This document shows, in pieces, positions 20,245-29,754 of a DNA stretch of 30,000 nt. Every line of letters begins with the position of its first letter. The stretch's first letter is position 1. The DNA is from Sphaeroforma sirkka (Eukaryota; Opisthokonta; Ichthyosporea; Ichthyophonida): contig LUCW03001808.1 in the NCBI GenBank assembly GCA_001586965.3, positions 1-30,000 of the forward strand, given 5' to 3'. The notes beneath the pieces are model-generated. The model did no database searches and was not told the origin of the DNA. It saw nothing but the letters and a program-made list of their open reading frames with translations. The translations under genes and the position numbers were made by a program.

Positions 20245-20966
20245 CTGGTGTATGTTTAAGTTCTCTAATGGGTACGTTAGACTTGACTTAACGAACGTCG
20301 ACTTCTCTAAGTTAAAGTGTCCTTCACATAACTACGTGAGTTGGAGACACAAAGACGTAGTCAAAACCCAAATCGAAGATTGGTTAAAACAGGGTCTAAT
20401 TGAAATCAATTATGATGCAACCCCAGTTAACTTAGCTCTCTTAGCGGTCGATCAATATAAATCTGATGGAACGTTTAGTAAAACAAGAGTAGTACTAGAC
20501 CTGTCGCCAATCAACAAACTAATCCCGCAACATAGTTTTCCCTTACCTAAGATAAGCGAGATACTACGCAAAATGGAGGGTGCGACTATCTTTTCCAAGA
20601 TAGACTTAAAAGCTGCATTCCATCAACTACAGATATATGAGCCTCATAGGAAATACTTTTCCTTTACTTGGCAAGGTAAGAAGTACCAGTTTAAAGGTGC
20701 ACCTGAAGGCTTACACATGTTACTTTCTTTCTTCCAACAAGTTATGATGGAACTATTTGCGGACCTGTCGTATAACGTATCAGTCTATTTAGATGATATA
20801 GTTATCTTTACAAAGACAGCACATGAACATGCTAAACTCGTTAAAGAAGTCTTAAAGCGACTTAATCATGCTAAACTTAAGATTAACGAAGACAAGTGTT
20901 CTTTTGCTAAAGATACTATACACTTACTTGGCTACAAAGTATCTGCAGCAGGGGTAGAAATTGATC
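19363..20966 (+). repeat. 802-bp tandem duplication of the RT region
   Basis: The segment starting GAAGCAAAGGATATGATTCC at 19363 recurs at 20165, an offset of 802 bp, up to about 20965. I saw no difference between the copies. Since 802 is not a multiple of three, the duplication shifts the frame and breaks pol. Neither the family-A fragment at 6717-8596 nor family B has it. Confidence 0.9.
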
Positions 20967-22193
20967 CTGGCAAGAAACAGTTTCTGTTGGATTTATCAAC
21001 ACCAATTACTGGAAGAGATGTGAACTCTGTGTGTGGGTTTGTTAACTTCTTCTCGGATTCGGTACCGCATCTTTCTCATTACTTAAAGCCTTTCAGTCAC
21101 CTACGGCTGCACAAAGGACCTTTGGGAAAGCTTTGGACTAAAGAATGTGATGATGCATTTAAACTAGTCAAAAGTAAAGTAATGGACGCACCCATCATGC
21201 AGTACCCTGTGGATGGTGTCCCATTCCAAGTAGCAACCGACGCTTCAGATCGAGCGGTAGGTGGAGTGCTTTACCAAACGATAAATGGTAAACCGCGCTA
21301 CATACAATTCTTTAGCAAGAGTTATAATAAGAGTCAACGGAATTACCCTACCGTTAAACAAGAGCTCCTTGCTATAGTTACTGCGCTAAGACAGTTTAAA
21401 GACTACCTTTATGGAAGTTACTTTACTGTCGCCTGTGATCAAAAGTCTTTAACATACTTAAAAGATATGAACCCTGATTCACAGTTGGTGAGCCGCTGGC
21501 ATGACATTATTGCCAAGTTCGCTTTTAATATAACACACATTCCAGGAATACATAACCATCTTCCTGACATGCTCTCTCGACTTGTGCCCGACTACCAGAA
21601 AACAGTCAAAGAGTTATTAGCAACCGATTGGATGCTAAATAAGAAATGGTTTAACCTCGCTCAACCACGATGGGGTCCATTTACTGTTGATATGTTCGCC
21701 GCAGAACATAACAAACAGGTTTCTGAATATAAGTCGTTGACTCATCCTAAAGGTGATGCATTTCAGCTTGACTTATCAAAGCATAATGCGTGGGCTAACC
21801 CACCTTGTCAACTTATCGCACAGTTGTTAAATTATGTTAATATTACTAAATCTACCATTACGCTGTGTTGTCCCTTACGACCCATGGATACGTGATTTAA
21901 TTAATATGATTCAAGACGAACCTATTTATGTCGACCGTGAAACCGACACGTTCTTGTATCAGGGATCCTATTCTAGTAAGAAGACGCCTTGGAAACACAC
22001 CATTGTTTGTCGCATCGGTCCTGCAGGTACCACTAAGTGGAAACCCTCAACCGAATTCTTAGCTAAACTAGAGGAGTCTAAAGAGTTTGAACAAAAGCTC
22101 AAGACTCGTACAACACATGCACCCAACAAAATTGCAGTCGAGGTAATGCCGATTGAAACGGCATTAGATCGTAAAAAACATGGAACTAGCTAA
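20159..22193 (+). pseudogene. Family-A pol, part 2: second RT copy, RNase H and Dam-like domain
   Basis: After the duplication the second RT copy is in frame with what follows, and stays open to 21895. It has the YLDDIVIFTK box again (about 20786-20815). RNase H has VATDASDRAVGG, QELLAIVTALRQF, ACDQKSLTYL and HNHLPDMLSRL (about 21225-21590). After RNase H comes the Dam-like domain: GPFTVDMFAAEHNKQ (about 21673-21717), GDAFQLDLS, WANPPCQLIAQLL (about 21792-21830) and TITLCCP. An extra T near 21880 shifts the frame, and DPWIRDLINMI follows in ORF 21834-22193. The TTG at 20159 is not a start. Confidence 0.85.
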
Positions 22194-23923
22194 GGCCATG
22201 GATCAAAGACTCAAAACTCTAAGAGAACCTGAAGCTCGCACTCAACTACTTAAAGCGCTGCTTAAAGAACAGCCAGGAGTTGCGAAACAACTGAAGAAGA
22301 TACTTCAACAATCCAATGTTGTCAATTATGTATCTCAGGACTCTACCCCTCCTGATACTGAGGTTGCCCTTTCCAACAGGAATATGGTTCATCCAGCCAG
22401 CGTTACGCAGAATCTGACTGACTTAGAGGAGCTCGAAAGTAGAGTTAAAATTATACATAATTTAACGCATCGAGCATATGAGCATACCTATAAAATGGCT
22501 ATTCGTGCAGGGCTTGATCACCCGGCGCTGAAAGAAACCATACGTGAAGTATACCGACGCTGTACTGATTGTGAAAAGAACCAGATCAAGCGATACGGTT
22601 GGGCACCCCTAAAAAAGTGTGACAGAAGACCAACCGATGCGCCGAGTCATAGTCGATTTGGTTAAACTCCCGCGATCCAAGCATACTGGCAATGTATATA
22701 TTTGTCATTTCTTATGTGTGGCTTCGGGCTATAACTTGCTTTATGCAATACCGAACAAACGTCCACAAACAGTGGCAGAATTATGCTATCACGTCTTCAA
22801 TGGCTCCGGTTTCCCCCGAGTACTATGTTTTGATAACGGTAGTAAGTTTTGTACCGACGTAATGGAGGCACTTATACTCGTGTCAGGCATGACCCATAGG
22901 CGTGGTGTTCCTTACAAACCTCAAACGCAGGGTGCAAATGAGACACGTCATAGAGAACTTAAGAAACTCTTGCGTACCGCACTAGACGACGTTGAGGATA
23001 TGTGGCCTTATCATTTGAAATGGGTTCAGACTCAAATGAATAACTGCATGAATCCTCATACTGGAACACTCCCGTTTCACTATTTCTTTGGCCGCTATAG
23101 TGAATTACAAGCAACGTTTGATAAAACTGCGCCCGAGAAACACGCTACCCCGTGGCTACAAAAGATCGAGCATATGCAGAACGTTGTTTACCCCTGTTTA
23201 CTCGAGCACAAAAATCGCGTCCTACTTAAAGCGTATGACCGATGGAATAACACTAAGAACATTGTTCAGTTCAAAGTCGGCGATTACGTTAACATTATAA
23301 ATCGAAACGCCAACGTTACCGAACTCTCTTCTAAGACGATAGGACCTTTTGTTATTTCCTACCATGATGAGAAGAGCGATACTTACGAAGTGAATAATAT
23401 TGATGGTACTAGCGCAACCAATCTAGGCACTCACCGTATCCCTACCTCCGAACTCTCATTCGCTCGCTCATTTGATTCTGATGTACCAGTTATGGAGTCA
23501 CAAGTCAAAGATATAATTGACAAAACATCCGAAGACGGTTACACTTACTACAAGACCCGTTTCATGGATGGGACAGTAGCTTGGCTAACCTCCGATGCAT
23601 TTCGTGAATCTCGCGACTTTCTTCGTATCTTTAATAAGAAATGGCATAAGCGTTTACATAAGAACACACGAGATAAACGAAAAGGGTTTCCTCAGGTGAC
23701 TACAAACCCTGACGGATCTGAAATTCCCTATTTGCCACCTACTTCCTACGTGACTAAACTTTCTGATCTGCTTACCAACAGTGCAGAAAATTGTTCAAAC
23801 TTACTTACTAATGAAGAACAGCCTTTGGCTATTGCCTTACCAAATAATAAACGTAAGGCGCCTACATCGGAAATGGTTACTGGACCAAATACTAAACGAC
23901 ATAGAGTACAACATGAGTCTTGA
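22180..23923 (+). pseudogene. Family-A pol, part 3: integrase, GPY/F module and chromodomain-like tail
   Basis: Two frames split by an A-run near 22613. The first (22180-22665) has an HHCC zinc-binding linker: H and H in IIHNLTHRAYEH, then YRRCTDCEKNQ. The second (22619-23923) has the integrase core with the acids of the D,D-35-E set in VIVDLVKLP, CFDNGSKF and QGANETRHRELK; IGPFVISYHDEKSDTYEV is the GPY/F module. A chromodomain-like segment lies at 23491-23660 (VKDIIDK, YYKTRFMDGTVAWL). A basic tail ends at TAA or TGA 23921-23923. The three single-base frame changes in parts 2 and 3 all fall on T or A runs, so they may be sequencing errors; otherwise the gene is dead. Confidence 0.88.
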
Positions 23924-24050
23924 ACTCGTACATATAGGCACATACATACTCGATAAGTCATGACCGAAACCGTTTTTACTTTGGTTTTCGTTTTACCAAC
24001 TAGATCGTATCTTAACGTACGTTCGTAGTTCTAAAAGCTACTGGGAGCTA
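23924..24050 (+). other. 3' noncoding region and polypurine tract of family A
   Basis: This 127-bp stretch is found in the three family-A copies that keep their 3' end (about 720-862, 24050-23924 and, inverted, 15924-16050). It ends CTACTGGGAGCTA just before the LTR, where a plus-strand primer is expected. The tract is G-rich but short, and its G run varies between copies. Confidence 0.6.
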
Positions 24051-24926
24051 TGTAGAAATACTGCCTCCGGTCAGTCTAAAATATCAAGATCAATTGAGAT
24101 AATACATTGGTTTTATTTGTATTTTAAATAATTTAGTACAAGCTCTTTTTCCAATATTTCCAAAGTGTTCTAAATTCACTTTGATGGCTCCAATAGCCTG
24201 AGTATTTGGTATGACTCATCTACTTGGACCTATTTGAGACATTAGTAGATGTAGGATATTATAAACTAAATTTTATAATCTCCGAACTACTACTTATAGA
24301 TTTTGGTCCTCCCGCCAATCTCCAAAATCCAATAAGTCTTTTTTCTTTTTTTAACTTTTCTTCAGATGGAACTTTATTTATATCAGCTAATGTATTAACG
24401 TGACCTACGTTATTATGTCTATTTACAAATTAGGCAAGTGGTCATGAACACTTAGTACTTCTAGTGAAAATTATTCAATAAAGAACAGCTAGAGGTACGC
24501 CCTGTGTGATCGAGGATATTTAGGCTCTTAACAAGAGGCAGTCCCGATCATTCTTACACAAGCTACCACTGCTAAATCCTAACTGACTAAATTGTATTTT
24601 AGTTTAATATAGTTTGAAACCTAGTAATTTCCATCGAAGTTTACAGATGGAACTTTATTTATATCAGCTAATGTATTAACGTGACTTACGTTATTATGTC
24701 TATTTACAAATTAGGCAAGTGGTCATGAACACTTAGTACTTCTAGTGAAAATTATTCAATAAAGAACAGCTAGAGGTACGCCCTGTGTGATCGAGGATAT
24801 TTAGGCTCTTAACAAGAGGCAGTCCCGATCATTCTTACACAAGCTACCACTGCTAAATCCTAACTGACTAAATTGTATTTTAGTTTAATATAGTTTGAAA
24901 CCTAGTAATTTCCATCGAAGTTTACA
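24051..24926 (+). repeat. Family-A 3' LTR with internal duplication
   Basis: The LTR starts TGTAGAAATA at 24051 and has a normal end (TTTACA) at 24645, followed at once by a second copy of its last 281 bp ending TTTACA at 24926. TATAAA is at 24260-24265 and AATAAA at 24477-24482, with a second AATAAA at about 24758 in the duplicated part. The two halves differ at one base (GACCTACG against GACTTACG). Confidence 0.9.
24364..24926 (+). repeat. 281-bp tandem duplication in the LTR
   Basis: The second copy starts at 24645 with CAGATGGAACTTT, the same block as at 24363-24375, and repeats through the LTR end. CAGATGG is found at both the break and the internal position, so short homology may have guided the event. 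It doubles the poly(A) signal. Confidence 0.85.
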
Positions 24927-25660
24927 TAACACATGCACCGTGGTACTGACAATATAAATAACCCACACTTGCAATCGGTGCAATATAACTAACCCACACA
25001 TGCACCATGGTACTTATATTACTAAACCACCCATGCACTCTGTGGTCCTGATACAAGTAACCCACATATGCACCGTGGTATTGACAATATAAATAGCCCA
25101 CACATGGGCTGTGGTATTGACAATATTAATAATCAACAAATGGTGTTATATAACTAATCCACACATGCACCAGCATTGACAATATAAATAACCCACACTC
25201 GCAATCGGTGCAATTTTACTAACTCATACATGCACCGTGGTACTGATATTACTATACCACCGTGGTACCGATAACACAACCCACACTTCCAATCGGTGCA
25301 ATATAACTAACTCGCACATGCACCGTGGTACTGATTTTACTATACCACCGTGGTACCGATAACACTAACCCACATATACACTGTGGTACTGATATAACTA
25401 ATACACATATGCACTCTGTGGTATATATAACTAACCCACACATGAACTGTGTTACTGATTTAACTAACCTACACATGCACTCTGTGGTGTATAGAAGTAG
25501 CCCGCACATGTACCGTGGTACTGATAAAACTTAACCACACATGCGCTCTATGGTAATATATAACTAACCCACATATGCACTCTGTGGTACACACTTGCAC
25601 TCTGTGATACTGTGACGACTAATCCATGATATAACTTATTTACACACGCACTCTGCGGTA
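24927..25660. repeat. Degenerate minisatellite of about 33-bp units
   Basis: About twenty variants of ACCCACACATGCACYGTGGT followed by ACTGATATAACTA are seen. Units vary in length and in their 3' half. Two subtypes alternate (GCACCGTGG and GCAATCGG), and blocks of two or three units recur, so higher-order expansion has occurred. There is no coding potential and the regular conserved repeat with unique spacers that marks a CRISPR array is absent. It starts directly at the LTR end. The ORFs read through it are simply the repeat. Confidence 0.85.
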
Positions 25661-25793
25661 CTTAATTTTTACTGAGCTTCATTATCACGAACGACTTAAC
25701 CTTCAAATTCGCCCCCTACTTTTTTAGCTGTCGCTTCAGAAATTGCATTTGCTGACATTCGGGACTTCGGGACCGATCTGAAGGATTTTTGGT

Positions 25794-25921
25794 GGTGACT
25801 CCGGTCTCCAGTGACACCATTCGTCTCGCGCCGTTCTAGCCCCGCCTTTCACTAGGCCCAGCGAAAAATAGGACATGCGAGACAATTTTTTGCAAAACTA
25901 TCAACGAGTGTCCGATTTTTA
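25794..25921. repeat. Hairpin-bearing direct repeat, copy 1
   Basis: About 128 bp, starting GGTGACTCCGGTCT and ending GTGTCCGATTTTTAT, nearly repeated at 26163-26286. Inside is an inverted repeat GTCTCGC (25823-25829) and GCGAGAC (25877-25883) that could pair around a 47-base loop, with a shorter inner pair CTAG/CTAG. Confidence 0.8.
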
Positions 25922-26037
25922 TCAACTAGTGGGATTTTGCTCTGGAGTTTTCTGGAGTCGAGTCCTAGAGTCCTCCTGCCTCGCGCATAGTGTCAACAGT
26001 CCGACATCCGACAGACAAAGATGACATCAGATTCGCG

Positions 26038-26075
26038 TATAAAAAGGGGACTCGGGTAGGTCAAAGAACATCAGT
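26038..26075 (+). promoter_or_regulatory. TATA-box promoter with TCAGT initiator
   Basis: TATAAAAAGGGG starts at 26038 and TCAGT lies at 26071-26075, so its A is about 35 bases downstream, the normal distance for a Pol II core promoter. It lies between the two hairpin repeats. No ORF follows, so the transcript would be noncoding or belong to an LTR or terminal-repeat element. Strand is inferred from the order of the two elements. Confidence 0.5.
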
Positions 26076-26162
26076 CCACAAACTATCAGAGAAAAAAGAC
26101 ACCCACCATCCCTCCTAATAACTAAAACTAATTTTATAGAAAAAATAAATCTGCAGGTTACT

Positions 26163-26286
26163 GGTGACTCCGGTCTTCAGTGACACTGTTCGTCTCGCAC
26201 CGATTTAGCCCCGCCTTTCACAAGGCCCAGCGAAAAATAGGACACGCGAGACATTTTCTGCAAAACAACGAGTGTCCGATTTTTAT
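26163..26286. repeat. Hairpin-bearing direct repeat, copy 2
   Basis: Second copy of the repeat at 25794-25921, with scattered substitutions and a 4-base deletion near the end. The inverted stem GTCTCGC (26192-26198) and GCGAGAC (26246-26252) is unchanged. After the shared GATTTTTAT the two copies diverge. Confidence 0.8.
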
Positions 26287-26402
26287 TGTTGTGAAAAACC
26301 GTTCCTGTACACTCATTGGTCCACAACAATTTTGATCCAACAAAAACCCTTTCGGTGAAATATTTTTCGTTTATACGGGGCCCTGAAATTGAAATCGAAG
26401 AT

Positions 26403-26406
26403 AAAA
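26403..26406 (-). terminator. Possible Pol III terminator of the tRNA
   Basis: Four T on the minus strand, 15 bases after the tRNA end. Four T is enough in many eukaryotes but is a weak signal. Confidence 0.35.
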
Positions 26407-26420
26407 TGTTCGAATTTAAA

Positions 26421-26492
26421 AGCCAATGCCCAGAGTCGAACTGGGTATCTCTTCATTACTAGTGAAGCGCTGCACCGGTTAGCTTCATCGGA
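26421..26492 (-). tRNA. tRNA-Thr (anticodon AGT)
   Basis: Read on the minus strand, the 72-nt sequence folds as a cloverleaf. The acceptor stem pairs TCCGATG with CATTGGC in six of seven positions (one G-T), with the first pair mismatched (T-C). The D arm has a 3-bp stem GCT/AGC and the conserved GG. The anticodon stem is CTTCA/TGAAG with loop CTAGTAA, so the anticodon is AGT (threonine). The variable loop is five bases, and the T stem is CCCAG/CTGGG with loop TTCGACT. The B box GTTCGACTC is good; position 8 is A, not the usual T. No CCA is encoded, and a T4 run 15 bases beyond the 3' end (26406-26403) could be a Pol III terminator. The mismatch and A8 leave open a decaying copy. Confidence 0.8.
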
Positions 26493-26859
26493 TATACTCC
26501 AAGCTGGAAACTATTTATATAATCTATGATTAATTCAGACCATAATCATCAAGATGAGGCACACGAATCAACTAAGGAAGAATATGAAAACCCCCATCGC
26601 AATTAGGGAAGAATAGAGACAGAGGTAGGATGACTAGGAATATAGTGCAGTAAATTGGGCTGGTAAGTACCCAACATGGGCCGATAGGTAGGGTGATATG
26701 CATGGCACGTAAGACCGATAAAGGCTTGGATTTACATGGAATGCGTGATACGTTCGAGTTTAGGGTTAGGATAAGAGTAGTTCGGTAAGGGTCAACTAGT
26801 GACGGGAAAAAAGTTAAATAAAATATTGACGGGCATGACACATGCATAGGAAGACGCCA

Positions 26860-26861
<2 letters not shown>
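26493..26861. other. No gene recognised
   Basis: No supported coding sequence. It contains TTTAGGGTTAGG at 26759-26770, nearly two units of a TTAGGG telomere-type repeat, too short to mean much alone. Confidence 0.4.

Positions 26862-26911
<50 letters not shown>
26862..26911. repeat. (AT)n microsatellite, about 50 bp
   Basis: About 25 uninterrupted AT units. It is a simple sequence that can form cruciforms and vary in length; assembly length may be unreliable. Confidence 0.95.
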
Positions 26912-27091
26912 CCCTATTTATATATACTGTCGCCACGAAGATAATGTCCGGTCGATTTGGATTTGTTGTGAGGTGGTTCCACAACTTTGGGATGGAAGCC
27001 TGCCGTTTACGATACTGTATTGAAATTTACATTGCTCTCGCCGCCACAAAAGTGCTCCTTTCAACCTTTACTTCGGCCGTGGGCACATTGT

Positions 27092-27290
27092 CTACAGACT
27101 GCTACTAAACAACCATGCGATGTCAAACATAGTCTGGGCAGCATTGTAGTCATGGGCCTTGGGTTTGCAAAGGCCCATCCAGACAGTGCGGGTACTTGAC
27201 ACGCTTGCTGTCTTGTGGAATTTCTTGGTCTGATGGCAAGCGGTATTCCAGATTTGATGACATTCACCTGTTTGCTTCAGTCTAAAAGTC
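27092..27290 (-). other. Possible coding fragment, unknown
   Basis: About 66 codons are open on the minus strand, ending at TAG 27092-27094, with CHQIWNTACHQTKKFHKTA and WMGLCKPKAHDYNAAQTMF. The Cys/His spacing and composition look protein-like, but no ATG opens it and I do not recognise the family. It could be an exon, a transposase relic or chance. Three other frames over this region are also partly open, which lowers confidence. Confidence 0.22.
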
Positions 27291-27299
27291 TAATTTGGT

Positions 27300-28975
27300 T
27301 TGTACACGAGAGGTCAAGAGAAATAATTCAAATCCAGCGCAGATAGCGCGCTCTCAATACCTTGTAAAAAAAATCACATTGTTGTAGTACAATATTATTG
27401 ATGCCTGCGATTTGGGTCTGAGCGATCAAAGTGACGAAGACAGCAGTATACGCTCTAGCAATCAAAAAGTCTGATCACGACTTCCCAAAGTTCTGTTCGT
27501 TGATTATCAGCGGACATCTTTAGTTGGTGTGTAGCTCGTGTTTTGCGCATGATAATCTAACCATTCACAGAAGAATACTACGGTCATTCCCGTTCTCACC
27601 TTATAGTCGCTTTGAACGAGCGATGCTGCTAGTAATATTGCGTGATTGAAACCATATCTAGTGATAGCTGTCAAAGAATTAACCTGGATAGGCTTCAGCT
27701 TGCTATTGTCTCCTATGTATCTCACTAGATTCACTTTTTGTTAGTATAGTCAGTATTCCCTCTTTTATATATTCCGGACTATCACAATCGATCACGATAT
27801 AGACACATACTGTTATAATTGACTATCATAACTATATATCGAGCATATGGTTCACAAGTTCGACTGTACATTTTTAGCGATGCAGTCGTCTCAATTCAAT
27901 ATGAAATGATCTTGACAATTTGCCGTCATCGGATCATACAGTTATAAGTCATAAACCCATTCTAACCACCTGTGTATATAAACGCATACTGAGTGTCATT
28001 ATACAACACTCCGAATGCTGAGAATATATTTTAAACTACAATTTTACGAAACACCTAAATCATCGTATTTCAGCATCAACCTCGAGTAATTCTTTTAGAC
28101 ATACAATTGTAAACATTGAGAATGTAACTAGTAGAACGTATGTGATTAACCGCCTCAATGACAGTGGATATTGAGCTGATCGATCGACGTAATCTTTTCC
28201 ATTGTAATATATTGTACCACTTTAATAATTACACCCAAGACTCAAACTTTAGCCCTTTAAACGACGAGCAACCAAGAGCAAGAGCACCCACATTAGGTAT
28301 GTGCTTCATCCTTGCTTTAACGTATTCTTTCTTCCCTCGCATCGCTGAGTCGATAGCAACAACTCCGCACGAGCTGCTACAAACATAATTTCGAACTATC
28401 CACACTAATCTATATTATGGAACATATATGGCCTACTTGTACTCCGAACAGGCCTTCGCATGTTCGAGGTCCATACATGTATATATCACTTTGACTAGGC
28501 ACTCCCTACCTACTGCCGAAGGTCAGCGGGGCGGCAGAGAGAGTCCTTATCAATCACCACGTCACGTACACATTCACTTCGGTACACAATCTACGATCAT
28601 CTAACTAATTATTCAACAACACTACACACATGCACACGCACAGTCACAGACATTCTTGCACTTATATTTATACACTATTCACTATTTACTAATCAACCAC
28701 CGAAATGATATCTACATATATACCACATAACAAACTATGCTAAGCCGGACTCCGGTTGTCCTGCACTTCGAATGAGGGCACCAAGCCCAACTCTTGCCTC
28801 AGTCACTGTCGCTATGTTTGCGACTCTATGCCCGAGCTACGACTGTCTTGCCGCTAATCCACGCAGAGATATATCCCTCTCTCGCGTTCCCACAGCCGTA
28901 CGATGCGTGTCCATACGCAGTACTTGTATGGGAGCTGATGCTCAAGTATCACATGCACACTACCATGCCACGAAA
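27300..28975. other. AT-rich intergenic region, no supported gene
   Basis: There are two modest ORFs: 27507-27734 on the minus strand, which opens only with GTG just after TACTAACAAAAAG, and 28158-28388 on the plus strand, from a true ATG with 76 codons. Neither resembles a known family. The part next to 28976 is presumably the 3' UTR of the transportin gene. No clear AATAAA was found on the minus strand there. Confidence 0.4.
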
Positions 28976-29754
28976 CTACAGCCCATACTTCTCCTGCAAC
29001 CGATGCCGCAGCACATCCGGGAATTGCATGAAAAACGAGTCCCAGTTAGCTCCGATACGTTGCTTGAAGGCCATGAGGATCTGGTGAAGGGTGGGAGTGA
29101 GGGGATATAGTTAGCAACCCATATGGTACAAGATAAGTCTGTCTTCGGATTCACAGGTGTTAGTTACATTATACACGTGAAAGATTGGTTGATGGTATAG
29201 AAGGTACACATTCGTAGGAAAATAGACACAAAGTAACACACGGTGCTGATCAGAGCAAGCAACGCGCCGTCTTAAAGGTATCGCACACACTCACGGAAAA
29301 GCGCCAGGGAGGCATGCGCACCATTTGAGACATATTGTTCTAACAACTGTGAACAATACGCTCACGAACATGAAACAAACGAGGCTTATGCACCGCTGTC
29401 AACATCTCTTTCAGGTCCAAAAACGGCACACACACACAACCAACAACGTAGACAAATACGCACTGCACAATACAGCCCATCAAAATAGATGCAGATAACG
29501 CCAACACACCCACCCATGAAAATCCCAAAGTGCTTGCATACCGTTTTGAACATATCATCCAAATCGGGTTCGACATTCTGCCACGAGGCCACCGCGTCAC
29601 AGAACCACAGGAATGTGCGGTCTACACCCTCAGGATTCAACATGATCATGTGGCACACCCCCCTGAAAGCCGAGTCCTTCTCGCCATTGTCGTGGATGTT
29701 GCGCATGGACTGGCACCACGGCAGCATGAACAACTCCAGGTGAGGAGCAACCTC
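28976..29754 (-). CDS. TNPO1: Transportin-1 / importin beta-2 (karyopherin), two C-terminal exons
   Basis: Transportin carries PY-NLS cargo through the nuclear pore and releases it on binding Ran-GTP. Two exons join in phase: 29754-29542 (71 codons) and 29080-28976 (34 codons and TAG). The first reads [30 protein letters not shown] and FCDAVASW, which closely match the conserved C-terminal HEAT repeats of animal transportin-1 ([27 protein letters not shown]). The second gives [17 protein letters not shown] and ends in EKYGL, close to the protein's normal end. The upstream exons lie beyond the window edge. Splice sites: acceptor TATACAG before 29754, donor GTATGC after 29542, acceptor CACCAG before 29080. 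Third codon positions are rich in G and C, unlike the retrotransposons. Confidence is high for the family, a little lower for paralogue (TNPO1 or TNPO2-like). Confidence 0.92.
29081..29541 (-). other. Transportin intron (461 bp)
   Basis: It starts GTATGC and ends in a pyrimidine-rich stretch and CAG. TGCTAAC, about 35 bases before the acceptor, is a good branch-point candidate. Removing it restores the expected protein alignment without gap. Confidence 0.85.

Larger units (their letters stand above)
15328..24926. mobile_element. Two family-A elements head to head (foldback)
   Basis: The left arm (about 17130 down to 15328, minus) and the right arm (18474 up to 24645, plus) are the same element in opposite orientation and nearly identical where both are present. 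Between them (17135-18473) is 1.3 kb of Gag that only the left copy has, so a single strand could fold into a long hairpin. The right copy starts abruptly inside Gag at AAGATAGTTCACAAG (about 18474). The arms differ by the 4.3-kb deletion on the left and by the duplications on the right. Neither has a 5' LTR. This could be an inverted duplication, a rearranged nested insertion or an assembly error. Confidence 0.8.

Noticed and set aside
24927..25660. CRISPR-like array
   Set aside because: Units are degenerate with no unique spacers, and the host is eukaryotic. It is a minisatellite.
26862..26911. Replication origin or promoter in the AT repeat
   Set aside because: A simple AT run alone does not support either.
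27507..27734. 75-codon minus-strand gene
   Set aside because: No ATG, no known motif, and the frame is closed just upstream. The nearby TACTAAC...AAG could be a chance splice-like signal.
28772..29110. Plus-strand ORFs of 97 and 112 codons
   Set aside because: They overlap the last transportin exon and its 3' side, which is firmly identified on the minus strand.
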